Of a stretch of 5,307 nucleotides of DNA, positions 1 through 5,307 are shown piece after piece; position 1 is the first letter of the stretch, and the number at the start of each line of letters is the position of its first letter. A model generated the notes under the pieces. That model saw only the letters and a list, made by a program, of their open reading frames with translations. It had not been told where the DNA came from and did no database searches. The DNA comes from Nitrospirota bacterium (lineage in GTDB: Bacteria > Nitrospirota_A > Leptospirillia > Leptospirillales > Leptospirillaceae). The stretch lies in the NCBI GenBank assembly GCA_027335985.1, contig DAHWGX010000033.1:1-5307 (forward strand). Direction: 5' to 3'. A program made the translations under genes and the position numbers.

Positions 1-1
1 T

Positions 2-268
2 CAAAAAATTCTTGCTCACCTGGAGGCGCGGGGCCTTCCTTACCGGGTCGATCCTCTTCCTGAAAAAGTGTCCCGGGAAGACACGGCGGGATGGATGCTT
101 GAGACATTTCTCCCGCGCATCCGGATCCGTGGAGTGGGAACGGAAATAATTCTGGAGAATGTCCTCCAGGCGGAGCAATGGTTGAACACCCTGCCGGAAG
201 CGGATTCCAAACGGAAATCGTCCAGAAAAACAGGAGTCTTCGCACGTTTCCTGGGTAGGGGAACCTGA
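2..268 (+). CDS. C-terminal part of an unrecognised protein (5' end outside window)
   Basis: The frame is open from the left edge and ends at TGA 266-268, leaving about 88 residues. I do not recognise the family. The visible part looks soluble and has no hydrophobic segment long enough to span a membrane. It contains a stretch rich in Ile, Arg and Val (PRIRIRGVGTEIILENV), a short helix-like segment (LQAEQWLNTLPEA) and a strongly basic tail (SKRKSSRKTGVFARFLGRG). A GTG at 68 could be a start, but it has no clear Shine-Dalgarno sequence and the frame stays open upstream, so this is most likely a truncated longer gene. Its stop overlaps the next start by one base (TGATG), so it is probably co-transcribed and translationally coupled with the prepilin-peptidase gene. 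By position it may be another gene of the conjugation or type IVB secretion operon; that is inference only. Confidence 0.65.
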   Translation, partial: QKILAHLEARGLPYRVDPLPEKVSREDTAGWMLETFLPRIRIRGVGTEIILENVLQAEQWLNTLPEADSKRKSSRKTGVFARFLGRGT

Positions 269-723
269 TGGCCTCCGTTTTCTGGATCAAGGTCTCTATA
301 TTCGCATTGGCCGGAACGATCTTGTCTCTCGTCGACCTGAAAATCTTTCGGCTCCCCCATGTCCTGACCCTGCCGTTGGCCGGGAGCGGATTCCTGTTTT
401 CGTTTTTGCCGGGGAACGGAATAACCCCGATCCGCTCCGGGGCCGGATTTCTGGCCGGGGTGTTTCTTCTGGGTCTTCTTTCCTGGTTTCGTCAGGAATC
501 GTTCGGATTCGGGGACGCCGTGTTTTCGGGGGCGATCGGGACCTATGCTGGCGTCGCGGGTCTGGGAATAGCCCTTTTTGCCGGAGGTGGATTGGCCGTG
601 ATTTTCGGTCTCGGGAAAGATCGTGGCCCAATGGCGTTCGGACCCTATCTGGCTTTCGGGGGAGTTTGTTCCCTGATCGTTTTGTCCTTCGTCCCGAACG
701 GGTTCGGGAAGATACTGTTTTGA
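268..723 (+). CDS. Prepilin peptidase-like membrane aspartyl protease (A24 family, short form)
   Basis: This 151-residue hydrophobic protein looks like the protease domain of type IV prepilin peptidases, which cleave the leader of prepilins at the inner membrane. The two expected catalytic aspartates are present: Asp23 in SLVDLKIFRLPHVLTL (the D...P motif after the first helix) and Asp83 in GFGDAVF at 80-86. FGPYLAFGG at 124-132 matches the family's late conserved segment. About five membrane segments can be seen, near residues 4-22, 32-48, 58-74, 84-116 and 126-143. The N-terminal cysteine-rich methyltransferase domain of PilD is absent, as in the short CpaA/TadV type. The usual Lys two residues after the second Asp (GxGDxK) is Val85 here, which is odd. 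The start is ATG 268 with AGGGGA at 257-262. It overlaps the preceding stop and lies 12 bases before the IcmC-like gene. IncI conjugation regions also carry a prepilin peptidase (PilU) for their thin pilus, so a pilus role is plausible. Confidence 0.8.
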   Translation: MASVFWIKVSIFALAGTILSLVDLKIFRLPHVLTLPLAGSGFLFSFLPGNGITPIRSGAGFLAGVFLLGLLSWFRQESFGFGDAVFSGAIGTYAGVAGLGIALFAGGGLAVIFGLGKDRGPMAFGPYLAFGGVCSLIVLSFVPNGFGKILF

Positions 724-729
724 AAGGAG
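724..729 (+). promoter_or_regulatory. Ribosome binding site fixing the GTG start of the IcmC-like gene
   Basis: AAGGAG lies six bases before the GTG at 736. The first in-frame ATG, at 778, has no comparable site and would remove the N-terminal segment before the first helix, so GTG 736 is chosen. Confidence 0.7.
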
Positions 730-735
730 AAGAAG

Positions 736-1263
736 GTGGGAGGAAGTTCCGGGCTGACCAATACGGCCGTATCCCTCATGCAGAACCTCGCGAACGACCT
801 TCCGGCCCTCTGGAGCCTTCTGATCGCATTTGCCGCGATTGCCGGGGTCATCATGTGCGGGTACAGCCTTCTGAAGGCGATCGAATACCAGAGACGGGGG
901 GAATCGATGATCGGAGCCTTCGTTCTGTTCGCGCTGGGGATCGGTCTCGTGAACCTCACCTTCTTCGTGGATTCCGCGACGCAAACGATCGGATTCCAGA
1001 CCGGAAACCTTTCGACCTTTTCCTATACGGCACCCTCCGGATCCGGAAGCGGACCTACAGCCGGAATCCCCTCCTTCGCGTTCGTGATCCTGAAATTCTT
1101 CGGGTGGCTCGCCACGTTTCGGGCCTTCATCCTCTGGTCGGAATCGGCCCGCTCAGGATCCCCTCCCGGAACGGTCTGGCGGGGAACAACGCATTTTGTC
1201 GCAGGGATTGGGCTGATCAACATCGACCAGTTTCTGGGGATGATGGGGAGTTACATGTCATGA
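736..1263 (+). CDS. icmC: IcmC/DotE/TraQ-like inner-membrane protein of a type IVB secretion system
   Basis: This 175-residue protein has four predicted membrane helices, near residues 22-48, 59-78, 113-134 and 150-173. A hydrophilic Ser/Gly-rich loop (residues 88-112) follows the second helix. The layout and the last segment (TVWRGTTHFVAGIGLINIDQFLG) resemble the IcmC/DotE family of Dot/Icm systems and TraQ of IncI plasmids, small inner-membrane parts of the type IVB apparatus. The related four-helix proteins IcmD/DotP and DotV are alternatives, because this superfamily is weakly conserved; the family call is firmer than the exact name. It starts at GTG 736. Its TGA is part of ATGA (1260-1263), an overlap signal that usually marks a following coupled gene. 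Here that reading frame stops after five codons, at TAG 1275-1277, and the abiE pair follows instead. The IcmB-type ATPase downstream supports the assignment, since IncI plasmids have traQ not far upstream of traU. Confidence 0.72.
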   Translation: MGGSSGLTNTAVSLMQNLANDLPALWSLLIAFAAIAGVIMCGYSLLKAIEYQRRGESMIGAFVLFALGIGLVNLTFFVDSATQTIGFQTGNLSTFSYTAPSGSGSGPTAGIPSFAFVILKFFGWLATFRAFILWSESARSGSPPGTVWRGTTHFVAGIGLINIDQFLGMMGSYMS

Positions 1264-1265
1264 AA

Positions 1266-1272
1266 AGAGGGG
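1266..1272 (+). repeat. Left copy of a 7-base direct repeat (AGAGGGG) flanking the abiE cassette
   Basis: AGAGGGG here matches 3176-3182 exactly. The two copies bracket the low-GC abiE segment, as a target duplication or recombination footprint would. The motif is purine-rich and resembles a Shine-Dalgarno sequence, so chance similarity is possible. Confidence 0.4.
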
Positions 1273-1277
1273 GTTAG

Positions 1278-1336
1278 GTTGACAAATAATTTAATAATGC
1301 TTAATATTATTAAGTATTATACGTATATATGTCAAC
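1278..1336. repeat. 59-base two-tier palindrome, likely operator for AbiEi
   Basis: Two inverted repeats share the same centre, base 1307. The outer arms are GTTGACA (1278-1284) and TGTCAAC (1330-1336) and pair 7 of 7. The inner arms are 1294-1306 and 1308-1320 and pair 12 of 13; the single mismatch is 1299/1315. Only 3 of 9 positions pair between the tiers. The outer left arm contains the -35 box and the inner dyad covers the -10 box of the promoter. AbiEi antitoxins of characterised type IV systems repress their own operon by binding inverted repeats upstream of it, so an operator role fits. It is too AT-rich and lacks the T-run expected of an intrinsic terminator. Confidence 0.65.
1279..1307 (+). 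promoter_or_regulatory. Sigma-70-type promoter of the abiE pair
   Basis: A perfect TTGACA -35 box (1279-1284) is followed after 17 bases by TAATAT (1302-1307), which matches 4 of 6 of TATAAT. Transcription would start near 1314, giving a leader of roughly 45 bases before the abiEi ATG. TATTAT at 1315-1320 is a closer -10 by sequence but has no good -35 box. The whole promoter lies inside the palindrome, which suggests repression by steric block. Confidence 0.6.
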
Positions 1337-1359
1337 TAAATATTGAATAGGGTTGTCCC

Positions 1360-2187
1360 ATGAAAGTTTTCGATTTTTTGATGACGCATCCAGTTTTCTC
1401 CTACAAGGAATATCTCGAGGAAGTCGGAGAAGGGGTCCGAAACAAACGAACCCTTGATGCGCTCCTTCTGCATCATAGCAAGGGAGGGCATGTTCTTCGA
1501 GTCCGACGAGGATTGTTCGTTTCCGTTCCGTTCGGTACGGATCCGGAGAATTGCCCGGTGGATCCGTTCCTGCTGGCGGGAAAGATGATGGAAGATGCAG
1601 TTCTTGCCTATCATACTGCCCTGGAGTTTTATGGAGAAGCCTATTCTTCCTGGAATCGTTTTTTTGTTCTTTCGAACAAAACATCACCTAAATTTGTTTT
1701 CAGGGGGCAGGAATTCCATGTCGTTTCCTTTCCAGGATCCCTTCGAAGGAGTGGCGCGGTTGGTCTCGGAGTGCAGACGGGAGAGAGGCTGGGTCTCCCT
1801 CTTCAAGTGACGACACTGGAAAGGACATTGGTGGATGTACTGGATCGTCCGGAATTGTCCGGAGGATGGGAAGAGGTGTGGCGCTCCCTGGAGTCTATCA
1901 GGGCTCTCGATTTGGAACTAGTCGTGCGTTACACCCTTGCTCTCGGAAACGCCACGACAACTGCCAAGGTCGGTTTCTTCCTGGAACGGCACAGGGAATC
2001 CTTGATGGTCGAAGAAAAGCACTTGTCCCCGCTTCGGGAAGAAAAACCTCGAACCCGTCACTACATGGACAGGACAAAAAGGAGCGGGGGACGTTTTGTC
2101 CGGGATTGGAATCTGATCGTTCCTGAAGATGTTATCCATCGGTCATGGGAGGAAAATTATGGATCTGTCACGGGAAATCCTCCTTAA
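1360..2187 (+). CDS. abiEi: AbiEi family antitoxin and transcriptional regulator (type IV toxin-antitoxin)
   Basis: This 275-residue soluble protein matches the AbiEi antitoxin layout. Residues 1-57 form a winged-helix-like DNA-binding domain that ends in the typical RVRRGLFVSVP strand. The C-terminal antitoxin domain then carries the family's signature segments: DPFLLAGKM (68-76), LAYHTALEFYG (82-92), TTLERTLVDVLDRPELSGGW (151-170) followed by EEVWRSL, KVGFFLERH (203-211) and RDWNLIVPE (248-256). In this family the antitoxin counteracts the nucleotidyltransferase toxin without forming a stable complex with it, and its N-terminal domain represses the operon. The start is ATG 1360, with a modest AGGG at 1349-1352 seven bases upstream. 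The end overlaps the toxin start by 29 bases. Its composition is less GC-rich than the secretion genes, which suggests separate ancestry. The sequence is full length with no visible damage. Confidence 0.9.
   Translation: MKVFDFLMTHPVFSYKEYLEEVGEGVRNKRTLDALLLHHSKGGHVLRVRRGLFVSVPFGTDPENCPVDPFLLAGKMMEDAVLAYHTALEFYGEAYSSWNRFFVLSNKTSPKFVFRGQEFHVVSFPGSLRRSGAVGLGVQTGERLGLPLQVTTLERTLVDVLDRPELSGGWEEVWRSLESIRALDLELVVRYTLALGNATTTAKVGFFLERHRESLMVEEKHLSPLREEKPRTRHYMDRTKRSGGRFVRDWNLIVPEDVIHRSWEENYGSVTGNPP
2147..2153 (+). promoter_or_regulatory. Ribosome binding site deciding the toxin start
   Basis: GGGAGGA lies five bases before ATG 2159, inside the 3' end of abiEi. The frame also has an ATG at 2129, but nothing comparable precedes that codon. 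ATG 2159 is therefore preferred, and it puts toxin translation under coupling to the antitoxin. Confidence 0.7.
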
Positions 2188-3172
2188 GGAGTCCCGCTCC
2201 AGAAAATTCAGACCGGAAATACTGGAAAAAACCTTTCGGTTGACGGATCTTCTCGGAGCGATCGACAAACATCCTTTTCTGAAGGATCGAATCGCCCTCA
2301 AGGGGGGAACCGCACTCAACCTCTTTCTTTTCAATCTTCCCCGTTTGTCGGTTGACATCGACCTGAACTACATTTCTCCATCGAAGGAAATCGGAGAAGA
2401 GCGGACTCGAGTTTTACAGGCCGTTGAAGCCATTGCCTCCCAAAACGGGTATCAAATTCGACGAATCCCGGAAGATCACGCCGGAGGAAAATGGGAGTTC
2501 CGATATGACAGCGTTTTGGGGCAAGGCGGAAAGCTTCAGATCGATATCAATTTCATGTTTCGCGTTCCCTTGTGGGAACCGGAACGAAAAGACTCATGTT
2601 TTATCGGGATCTATCAAGCCAAAAATACTCCAGTGCTGGAAAAGCATGAATTGGTTGCCGGAAAACTGGCGGCTCTTGTATCCAGAAATGCGAGCAGGGA
2701 CCTCTTTGATGTTTTTCAACTTTCCAGGGAAACATTTGATTTTGAAAAACTCAGAACCGCTTTTGTGGTTTATGGGGGGGTAAACAGGAAGGATTGGCGG
2801 AGGGTCGATAGTGGATCATTGAAGATAGATCATAATGACGCCTCGCGATCTTTGTTGCCTCTATTGAAAGAAGATGAACTGTATTTCGTCAAAACTGAAG
2901 AAGGAAGAGAAAGGCTTTTGAAAGAATGTCATGAATTTTTAAAAAATGTATTGCCCCTCCGGAGAAATGAGCAGTTATTTCTCGATGAGCTCCTTGAACG
3001 TGGACAGATCGTTCCCTCCCTTCTGACCGATGATTCTGGACTTATAGAACGGATCTCAAATCATCCGGGACTGCTCTGGAAGGCTTTTAACGTTCAATCA
3101 TTCAAACCTTTGGAAGCCGATAAAAAGGAAAGTCCAAATTCATTTCGACAGGATTTCGAACCCGAACCCTGA
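2159..3172 (+). CDS. abiEii: AbiEii family nucleotidyltransferase toxin (type IV toxin-antitoxin)
   Basis: This 337-residue protein belongs to the AbiEii/AbiGii (DUF1814) nucleotidyltransferase-fold toxins. The motifs appear in order: KGGTALNLF (GGTALN at 49-54, the nucleotide-binding loop); LSVDIDLNY with Asp66 and Asp68 as the metal-binding pair; KLQIDINFM with Asp129 as the third acidic strand residue; and ELVAGKLAAL (Lys169) followed by RDLFDV (Arg180, Asp181, Asp184), the conserved helical motif of the family. All catalytic-looking residues are intact. Characterised AbiEii proteins bind GTP, and related toxins of the MenT group add nucleotides to tRNA acceptor ends; the substrate here cannot be read from sequence. 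After the core comes a lower-GC C-terminal region of about 140 residues ending in a charged tail (QDFEPEP), somewhat longer than many family members. The start is ATG 2159; choosing ATG 2129 would add ten residues. It overlaps abiEi by 29 bases, and its stop is 12 bases before icmB. Confidence 0.9.
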   Translation: MDLSREILLKESRSRKFRPEILEKTFRLTDLLGAIDKHPFLKDRIALKGGTALNLFLFNLPRLSVDIDLNYISPSKEIGEERTRVLQAVEAIASQNGYQIRRIPEDHAGGKWEFRYDSVLGQGGKLQIDINFMFRVPLWEPERKDSCFIGIYQAKNTPVLEKHELVAGKLAALVSRNASRDLFDVFQLSRETFDFEKLRTAFVVYGGVNRKDWRRVDSGSLKIDHNDASRSLLPLLKEDELYFVKTEEGRERLLKECHEFLKNVLPLRRNEQLFLDELLERGQIVPSLLTDDSGLIERISNHPGLLWKAFNVQSFKPLEADKKESPNSFRQDFEPEP

Positions 3173-3177
3173 AGGAG
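3172..3177 (+). promoter_or_regulatory. Ribosome binding site for icmB supplied at the toxin stop codon
   Basis: AAGGAG starts on the last base of the abiEii stop codon and lies seven bases before ATG 3185. The purine run continues as AGGGG. The site abuts the right-hand direct repeat, so icmB translation may now depend on sequence at the cassette end. Confidence 0.6.
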
Positions 3178-3182
3178 AGGGG
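3176..3182 (+). repeat. Right copy of the 7-base direct repeat (AGAGGGG)
   Basis: This is identical to 1266-1272. It lies directly before the icmB start and inside its purine-rich ribosome-binding region, so it could be a target-site duplication or a coincidence of two Shine-Dalgarno-like tracts. Confidence 0.4.
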
Positions 3183-3184
3183 AC

Positions 3185-5307
3185 ATGACAGGCATTTTTT
3201 CACAGGTCGCCGGAAGCCTCATGGATGGTCTGGGACGATCCGTCGCGTCCGCCGTCGAACTCGAGACGGCCGACTCGTCCAAAGTTCTGGCCGCCCGGGA
3301 CGGATCCCTTGTTTCTCTTCTCTCCATATCGGGAGTGGCGTCTCTTGTGGGTGGTCCGGAATTCGACACCCTCGTGGGGCGGATCGGAGAGGTGTTGAAC
3401 ACGGCGGTGGGGCGCGGAGGCCACATCGTGCAGATCTCCTTTTCCCGGGATCCCCTCGAATCGCGACGAATGATCCGGGAGAGCATGGACGCGGCGGTCA
3501 GGACGGCCGGACGCATCGGACTCGAGATGAACGACCTCTTCGAGGAAAAGACCCGGGTCCTCTCCTCCTTTTGTGCCCAGGAGGCGGTCCATGTCGCCGT
3601 CTGGACCACACCAGACGTTCTCCCGAAACCGGAAATCAAGGACGCGGTGAAGGATCGGGTGAAATCCCGGGAAACGGAACGGAAAACGTCGAAATGGAGG
3701 TTTACCCCGGCCGGACAGGATCTTCATGCCGGCATTGCCCGCCTTCGGGAAAAGCACAAGGCGGTGGTGTCGAACTTCGAGACGGGTCTCGGGCAGGCCG
3801 GGTTTCTCGTCGAGACGCTCGATTGCCATACGGCTCTCCGGCACATCCGGAAGATGATCGATCCGGACGTGACCCCCGAAAACTGGAAGCCCCGTCTTCC
3901 CGGAGACCGGATTCCCGTCCGGTACCCGGACCCGGGAGAACCCCTCATCGACTGCGTCCAGTGGCCGCCGGTCTGGCAGCAGGTCATGCCGCGCCCGGCC
4001 GAGGTAATGGATCTCGATACGGTTCGACTGGGAGATCGGTATATCCGGTCGTTTGCGGTGACGATGCCCCAACTTTCCCCCGTTCCCTTCGGAGACCTGT
4101 TCTCCTACCTGAAAGAAATCCCCTGGAGAATCCTTTTCCGGTTCGAGGGAAACGGAATCGGGAGTCTTTCCTGGAGGCCCGTTGTCGCCCAGATCCTCTC
4201 GTTCGTCTCTTCCCGGAACAAGCAGATCGTGGCCGGAGCGGATGAGATCCGGTCCCGGTTCCAGAGCGGCCAGCCGGTCGTCCGGATGTCGCTTGCCCTC
4301 TGCACCTGGGGGGACACTGTAAAAGAGGTCCGGAAACACGGCTCGATTCTCTCCCAGGCCCTCTCTGCCTGGGGAAGCGTGGAGGCCTCCGCCCGGACGG
4401 GGGATCCCTTCCTGGGGGTCGTTTCCACGATACCCGGCTTGTCCCGGAGGAGCGTGGCGCCCGTCCTGATCGCCCCGTTGTCCGAGGTGGCTCCTACGGT
4501 TCCGGTCCGGCCCGCCAGCATTTTCGACAAGGGGGCACTCCTTCTCCGTTCCCCTGACGGGAAGATCCTCCCGTTCCAGCCGGGATCCCCCTTGCAGTCC
4601 TCCTGGATCGAACTGGGATTCGCCCCGTCGGGAGGAGGCAAATCCGTCTTTTCGAACGCCCTGAATCTGTCGCTGTGTCTCCTCCCGGGACTATCACGGC
4701 TTCCCCGGATCGCCATCCTGGACATCGGACCCTCGTCTTCCGGACTCGTCTCGCTGCTGAAGGGGGCGCTCCCCGAAGGAAAGAAACACATGGCGGCCCA
4801 TTATCGGGTCACGATGACCCCGGAATACGTCGTGAACCCTTTCGATCTGCCTTTGGGCTACCGGAAGCCTCTCCCGGCGCACCGGGCTTTTCTCGCGAAT
4901 CTCCTGACGCTCATTTCGACGCCTCTCGGGGAATCCGACCCCTACGACGGAATTGCGGGGATCTCCGGCCTCGTGGTCGACCTGGCCTATGAATCCTTCG
5001 AAGACCGGGATGCGAATTCCGCACCCCGGGAATACGCACCACATGTCGATCCGGAGGTCGACCGGGAACTTGGCGTTTTGGCTTTTCCCTTCGAGAAATA
5101 TTCTAAGCTGTACTGGTGGGACATCGTGGACTTTTTGTATGACCAGGGAAAGATCCGTGAGTCCTGGCTCGCCCAGACCCATGCCGTGCCGAACCTGAAG
5201 GATATTCCGTCCATCGCCAGCGATCCGGAGGTCGCAGCCGAATACAGTCTCTCCACGCCGACGGGAGAAAAGGCGGTGGACTACTTCAAGCGGCGGCTCC
5301 AGGAAGC
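3185..5307 (+). CDS. icmB: IcmB/DotO/TraU-like VirB4-type ATPase of a type IVB secretion system (3' end outside window)
   Basis: The frame is open from ATG 3185 to the right edge: 707 complete codons without a stop. A Walker A P-loop, APSGGGKS, lies at residues 480-487 (bases 4622-4645). It is followed by segments typical of IcmB/DotO of Legionella and TraU of IncI plasmids: LCLLPGLSRLPRIAILDIGP (497-516) then SSSGL, and EYVVNPFDLPLGYR (547-560) followed by FLANLLTLISTP. These proteins are the VirB4-related energy source of type IVB secretion and conjugation, acting at the cytoplasmic face of the inner membrane. No transmembrane helix is evident. Family members are about 1000 residues, so roughly 300 are missing here, including the expected Walker B region. 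The first 470 residues form the less conserved N-terminal domain. ATG 3185 has AAGGAG at 3172-3177. The pre-insertion start may have been five codons further upstream, at the ATG now at 1260. Confidence 0.9.
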   Translation, partial: MTGIFSQVAGSLMDGLGRSVASAVELETADSSKVLAARDGSLVSLLSISGVASLVGGPEFDTLVGRIGEVLNTAVGRGGHIVQISFSRDPLESRRMIRESMDAAVRTAGRIGLEMNDLFEEKTRVLSSFCAQEAVHVAVWTTPDVLPKPEIKDAVKDRVKSRETERKTSKWRFTPAGQDLHAGIARLREKHKAVVSNFETGLGQAGFLVETLDCHTALRHIRKMIDPDVTPENWKPRLPGDRIPVRYPDPGEPLIDCVQWPPVWQQVMPRPAEVMDLDTVRLGDRYIRSFAVTMPQLSPVPFGDLFSYLKEIPWRILFRFEGNGIGSLSWRPVVAQILSFVSSRNKQIVAGADEIRSRFQSGQPVVRMSLALCTWGDTVKEVRKHGSILSQALSAWGSVEASARTGDPFLGVVSTIPGLSRRSVAPVLIAPLSEVAPTVPVRPASIFDKGALLLRSPDGKILPFQPGSPLQSSWIELGFAPSGGGKSVFSNALNLSLCLLPGLSRLPRIAILDIGPSSSGLVSLLKGALPEGKKHMAAHYRVTMTPEYVVNPFDLPLGYRKPLPAHRAFLANLLTLISTPLGESDPYDGIAGISGLVVDLAYESFEDRDANSAPREYAPHVDPEVDRELGVLAFPFEKYSKLYWWDIVDFLYDQGKIRESWLAQTHAVPNLKDIPSIASDPEVAAEYSLSTPTGEKAVDYFKRRLQE

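Larger units (their letters stand above)
1273..3182 (+). mobile_element. Putative abiE toxin-antitoxin cassette inserted in the secretion operon
   Basis: The segment holds a promoter, an operator-like palindrome, abiEi and abiEii. Its base composition differs from the flanks: hand counts give 12 G/C in 70 bases at 1281-1350, 25 in 60 at 2581-2640 and 19 in 60 at 2881-2940, against 42 in 60 at both 3241-3300 and 4261-4320. It is bounded by direct repeats of AGAGGGG. Removing one repeat copy plus the segment between joins the icmC end to icmB in an intact, in-frame arrangement. No transposase, integrase or convincing terminal inverted repeat is visible, so the mechanism of entry is unknown and the limits are inferred. 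Confidence 0.45.

Noticed and set aside
40..984. 314-codon minus-strand open frame across the first three genes
   Set aside because: It covers two recognisable membrane-protein genes on the + strand, and its product is a low-complexity charged sequence with no recognisable motif.
1036..1047. Perfect 12-base palindrome TCCGGATCCGGA
   Set aside because: It lies within the Ser-Gly repeat of the IcmC-like loop, and alternating TCC and GGA codons explain the symmetry.
666..1277. 203-codon + strand frame overlapping the IcmC-like gene
   Set aside because: It overlaps the hydrophobic IcmC-like frame, which has a proper AAGGAG site and membrane helices. This frame gives an Arg-rich product. Only its last five codons (from ATG 1260) are of interest, as the possible old icmB start.
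1294..1320. Inner dyad read as a transcription terminator after icmC
   Set aside because: The stem is almost wholly A/T, so it would be weak in RNA, and no U-run follows. The position over the promoter favours an operator.
1350..1359. GGG-TTGT-CCC mini-hairpin over the abiEi ribosome binding site
   Set aside because: Only three base pairs with a four-base loop, too small to claim translational control.
3200..4339. Long open frame of 379 codons on the minus strand, plus several others opposite icmB
   Set aside because: These are antisense to a clearly conserved ATPase gene in GC-rich DNA, where stop codons are rare in other frames. The encoded proteins are Arg/Pro/Gly/Asp-rich with no family features.
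5047..5234. 14-base direct repeat CGATCCGGAGGTCG at 5047-5060 and 5221-5234
   Set aside because: Both copies are in frame within icmB and encode Asp-Pro-Glu-Val using favoured codons. There is no sign of a mobile or regulatory repeat.

Overview
The window comes from a conjugation or secretion locus of a GC-rich Gram-negative bacterium. It reads as a type IVB (Dot/Icm, IncI-Tra-like) secretion operon into which a type IV toxin-antitoxin pair of the AbiE family has been placed. All genes are on the + strand. The flanking genes use GC-rich codons (CGG, GGA, TCC, CTC, ATC), in the style of Leptospirillum, Acidithiobacillus or other acidophile/proteobacterial conjugative elements. That taxonomic guess is weak. 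The locus is probably on a plasmid or an integrative conjugative element.

Layout. (1) 2-268: the 3' end of an unrecognised gene that runs in from the left. (2) 268-723: a short prepilin-peptidase-like membrane aspartyl protease, overlapping gene 1 by one base. (3) 736-1263: a four-helix membrane protein of the IcmC/DotE/TraQ type. (4) 1264-1359: a very AT-rich spacer holding a TTGACA promoter inside a large two-tier palindrome, the likely operator of the next pair. (5) 1360-2187 and 2159-3172: AbiEi antitoxin/repressor and AbiEii nucleotidyltransferase toxin, overlapping by 29 bases. (6) 3185 to the right edge: the first 707 codons of the IcmB/DotO/TraU VirB4-like ATPase, cut by the window end after the Walker A motif.

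How they fit together. Genes 2, 3 and 6 suit a conjugative machine: a pilin-processing protease, an inner-membrane component and the ATPase. The abiE pair looks like a foreign maintenance or phage-defence module. It is distinctly lower in GC, has its own promoter and operator, and is flanked by a 7-base direct repeat (AGAGGGG at 1266-1272 and 3176-3182).

The most interesting point is that joining the sequence across this repeat in silico restores a tight junction. The icmC stop would overlap an ATG (ATGA at 1260-1263), and that ATG would read Met-Lys-Arg-Gly-Asp in frame into the present icmB start. This suggests the cassette landed on the first codons of icmB, and that icmB is now translated from an internal ATG using a ribosome binding site that lies at the end of the toxin gene. 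If so, the AbiEi-repressible promoter may also drive icmB and the secretion genes beyond it.
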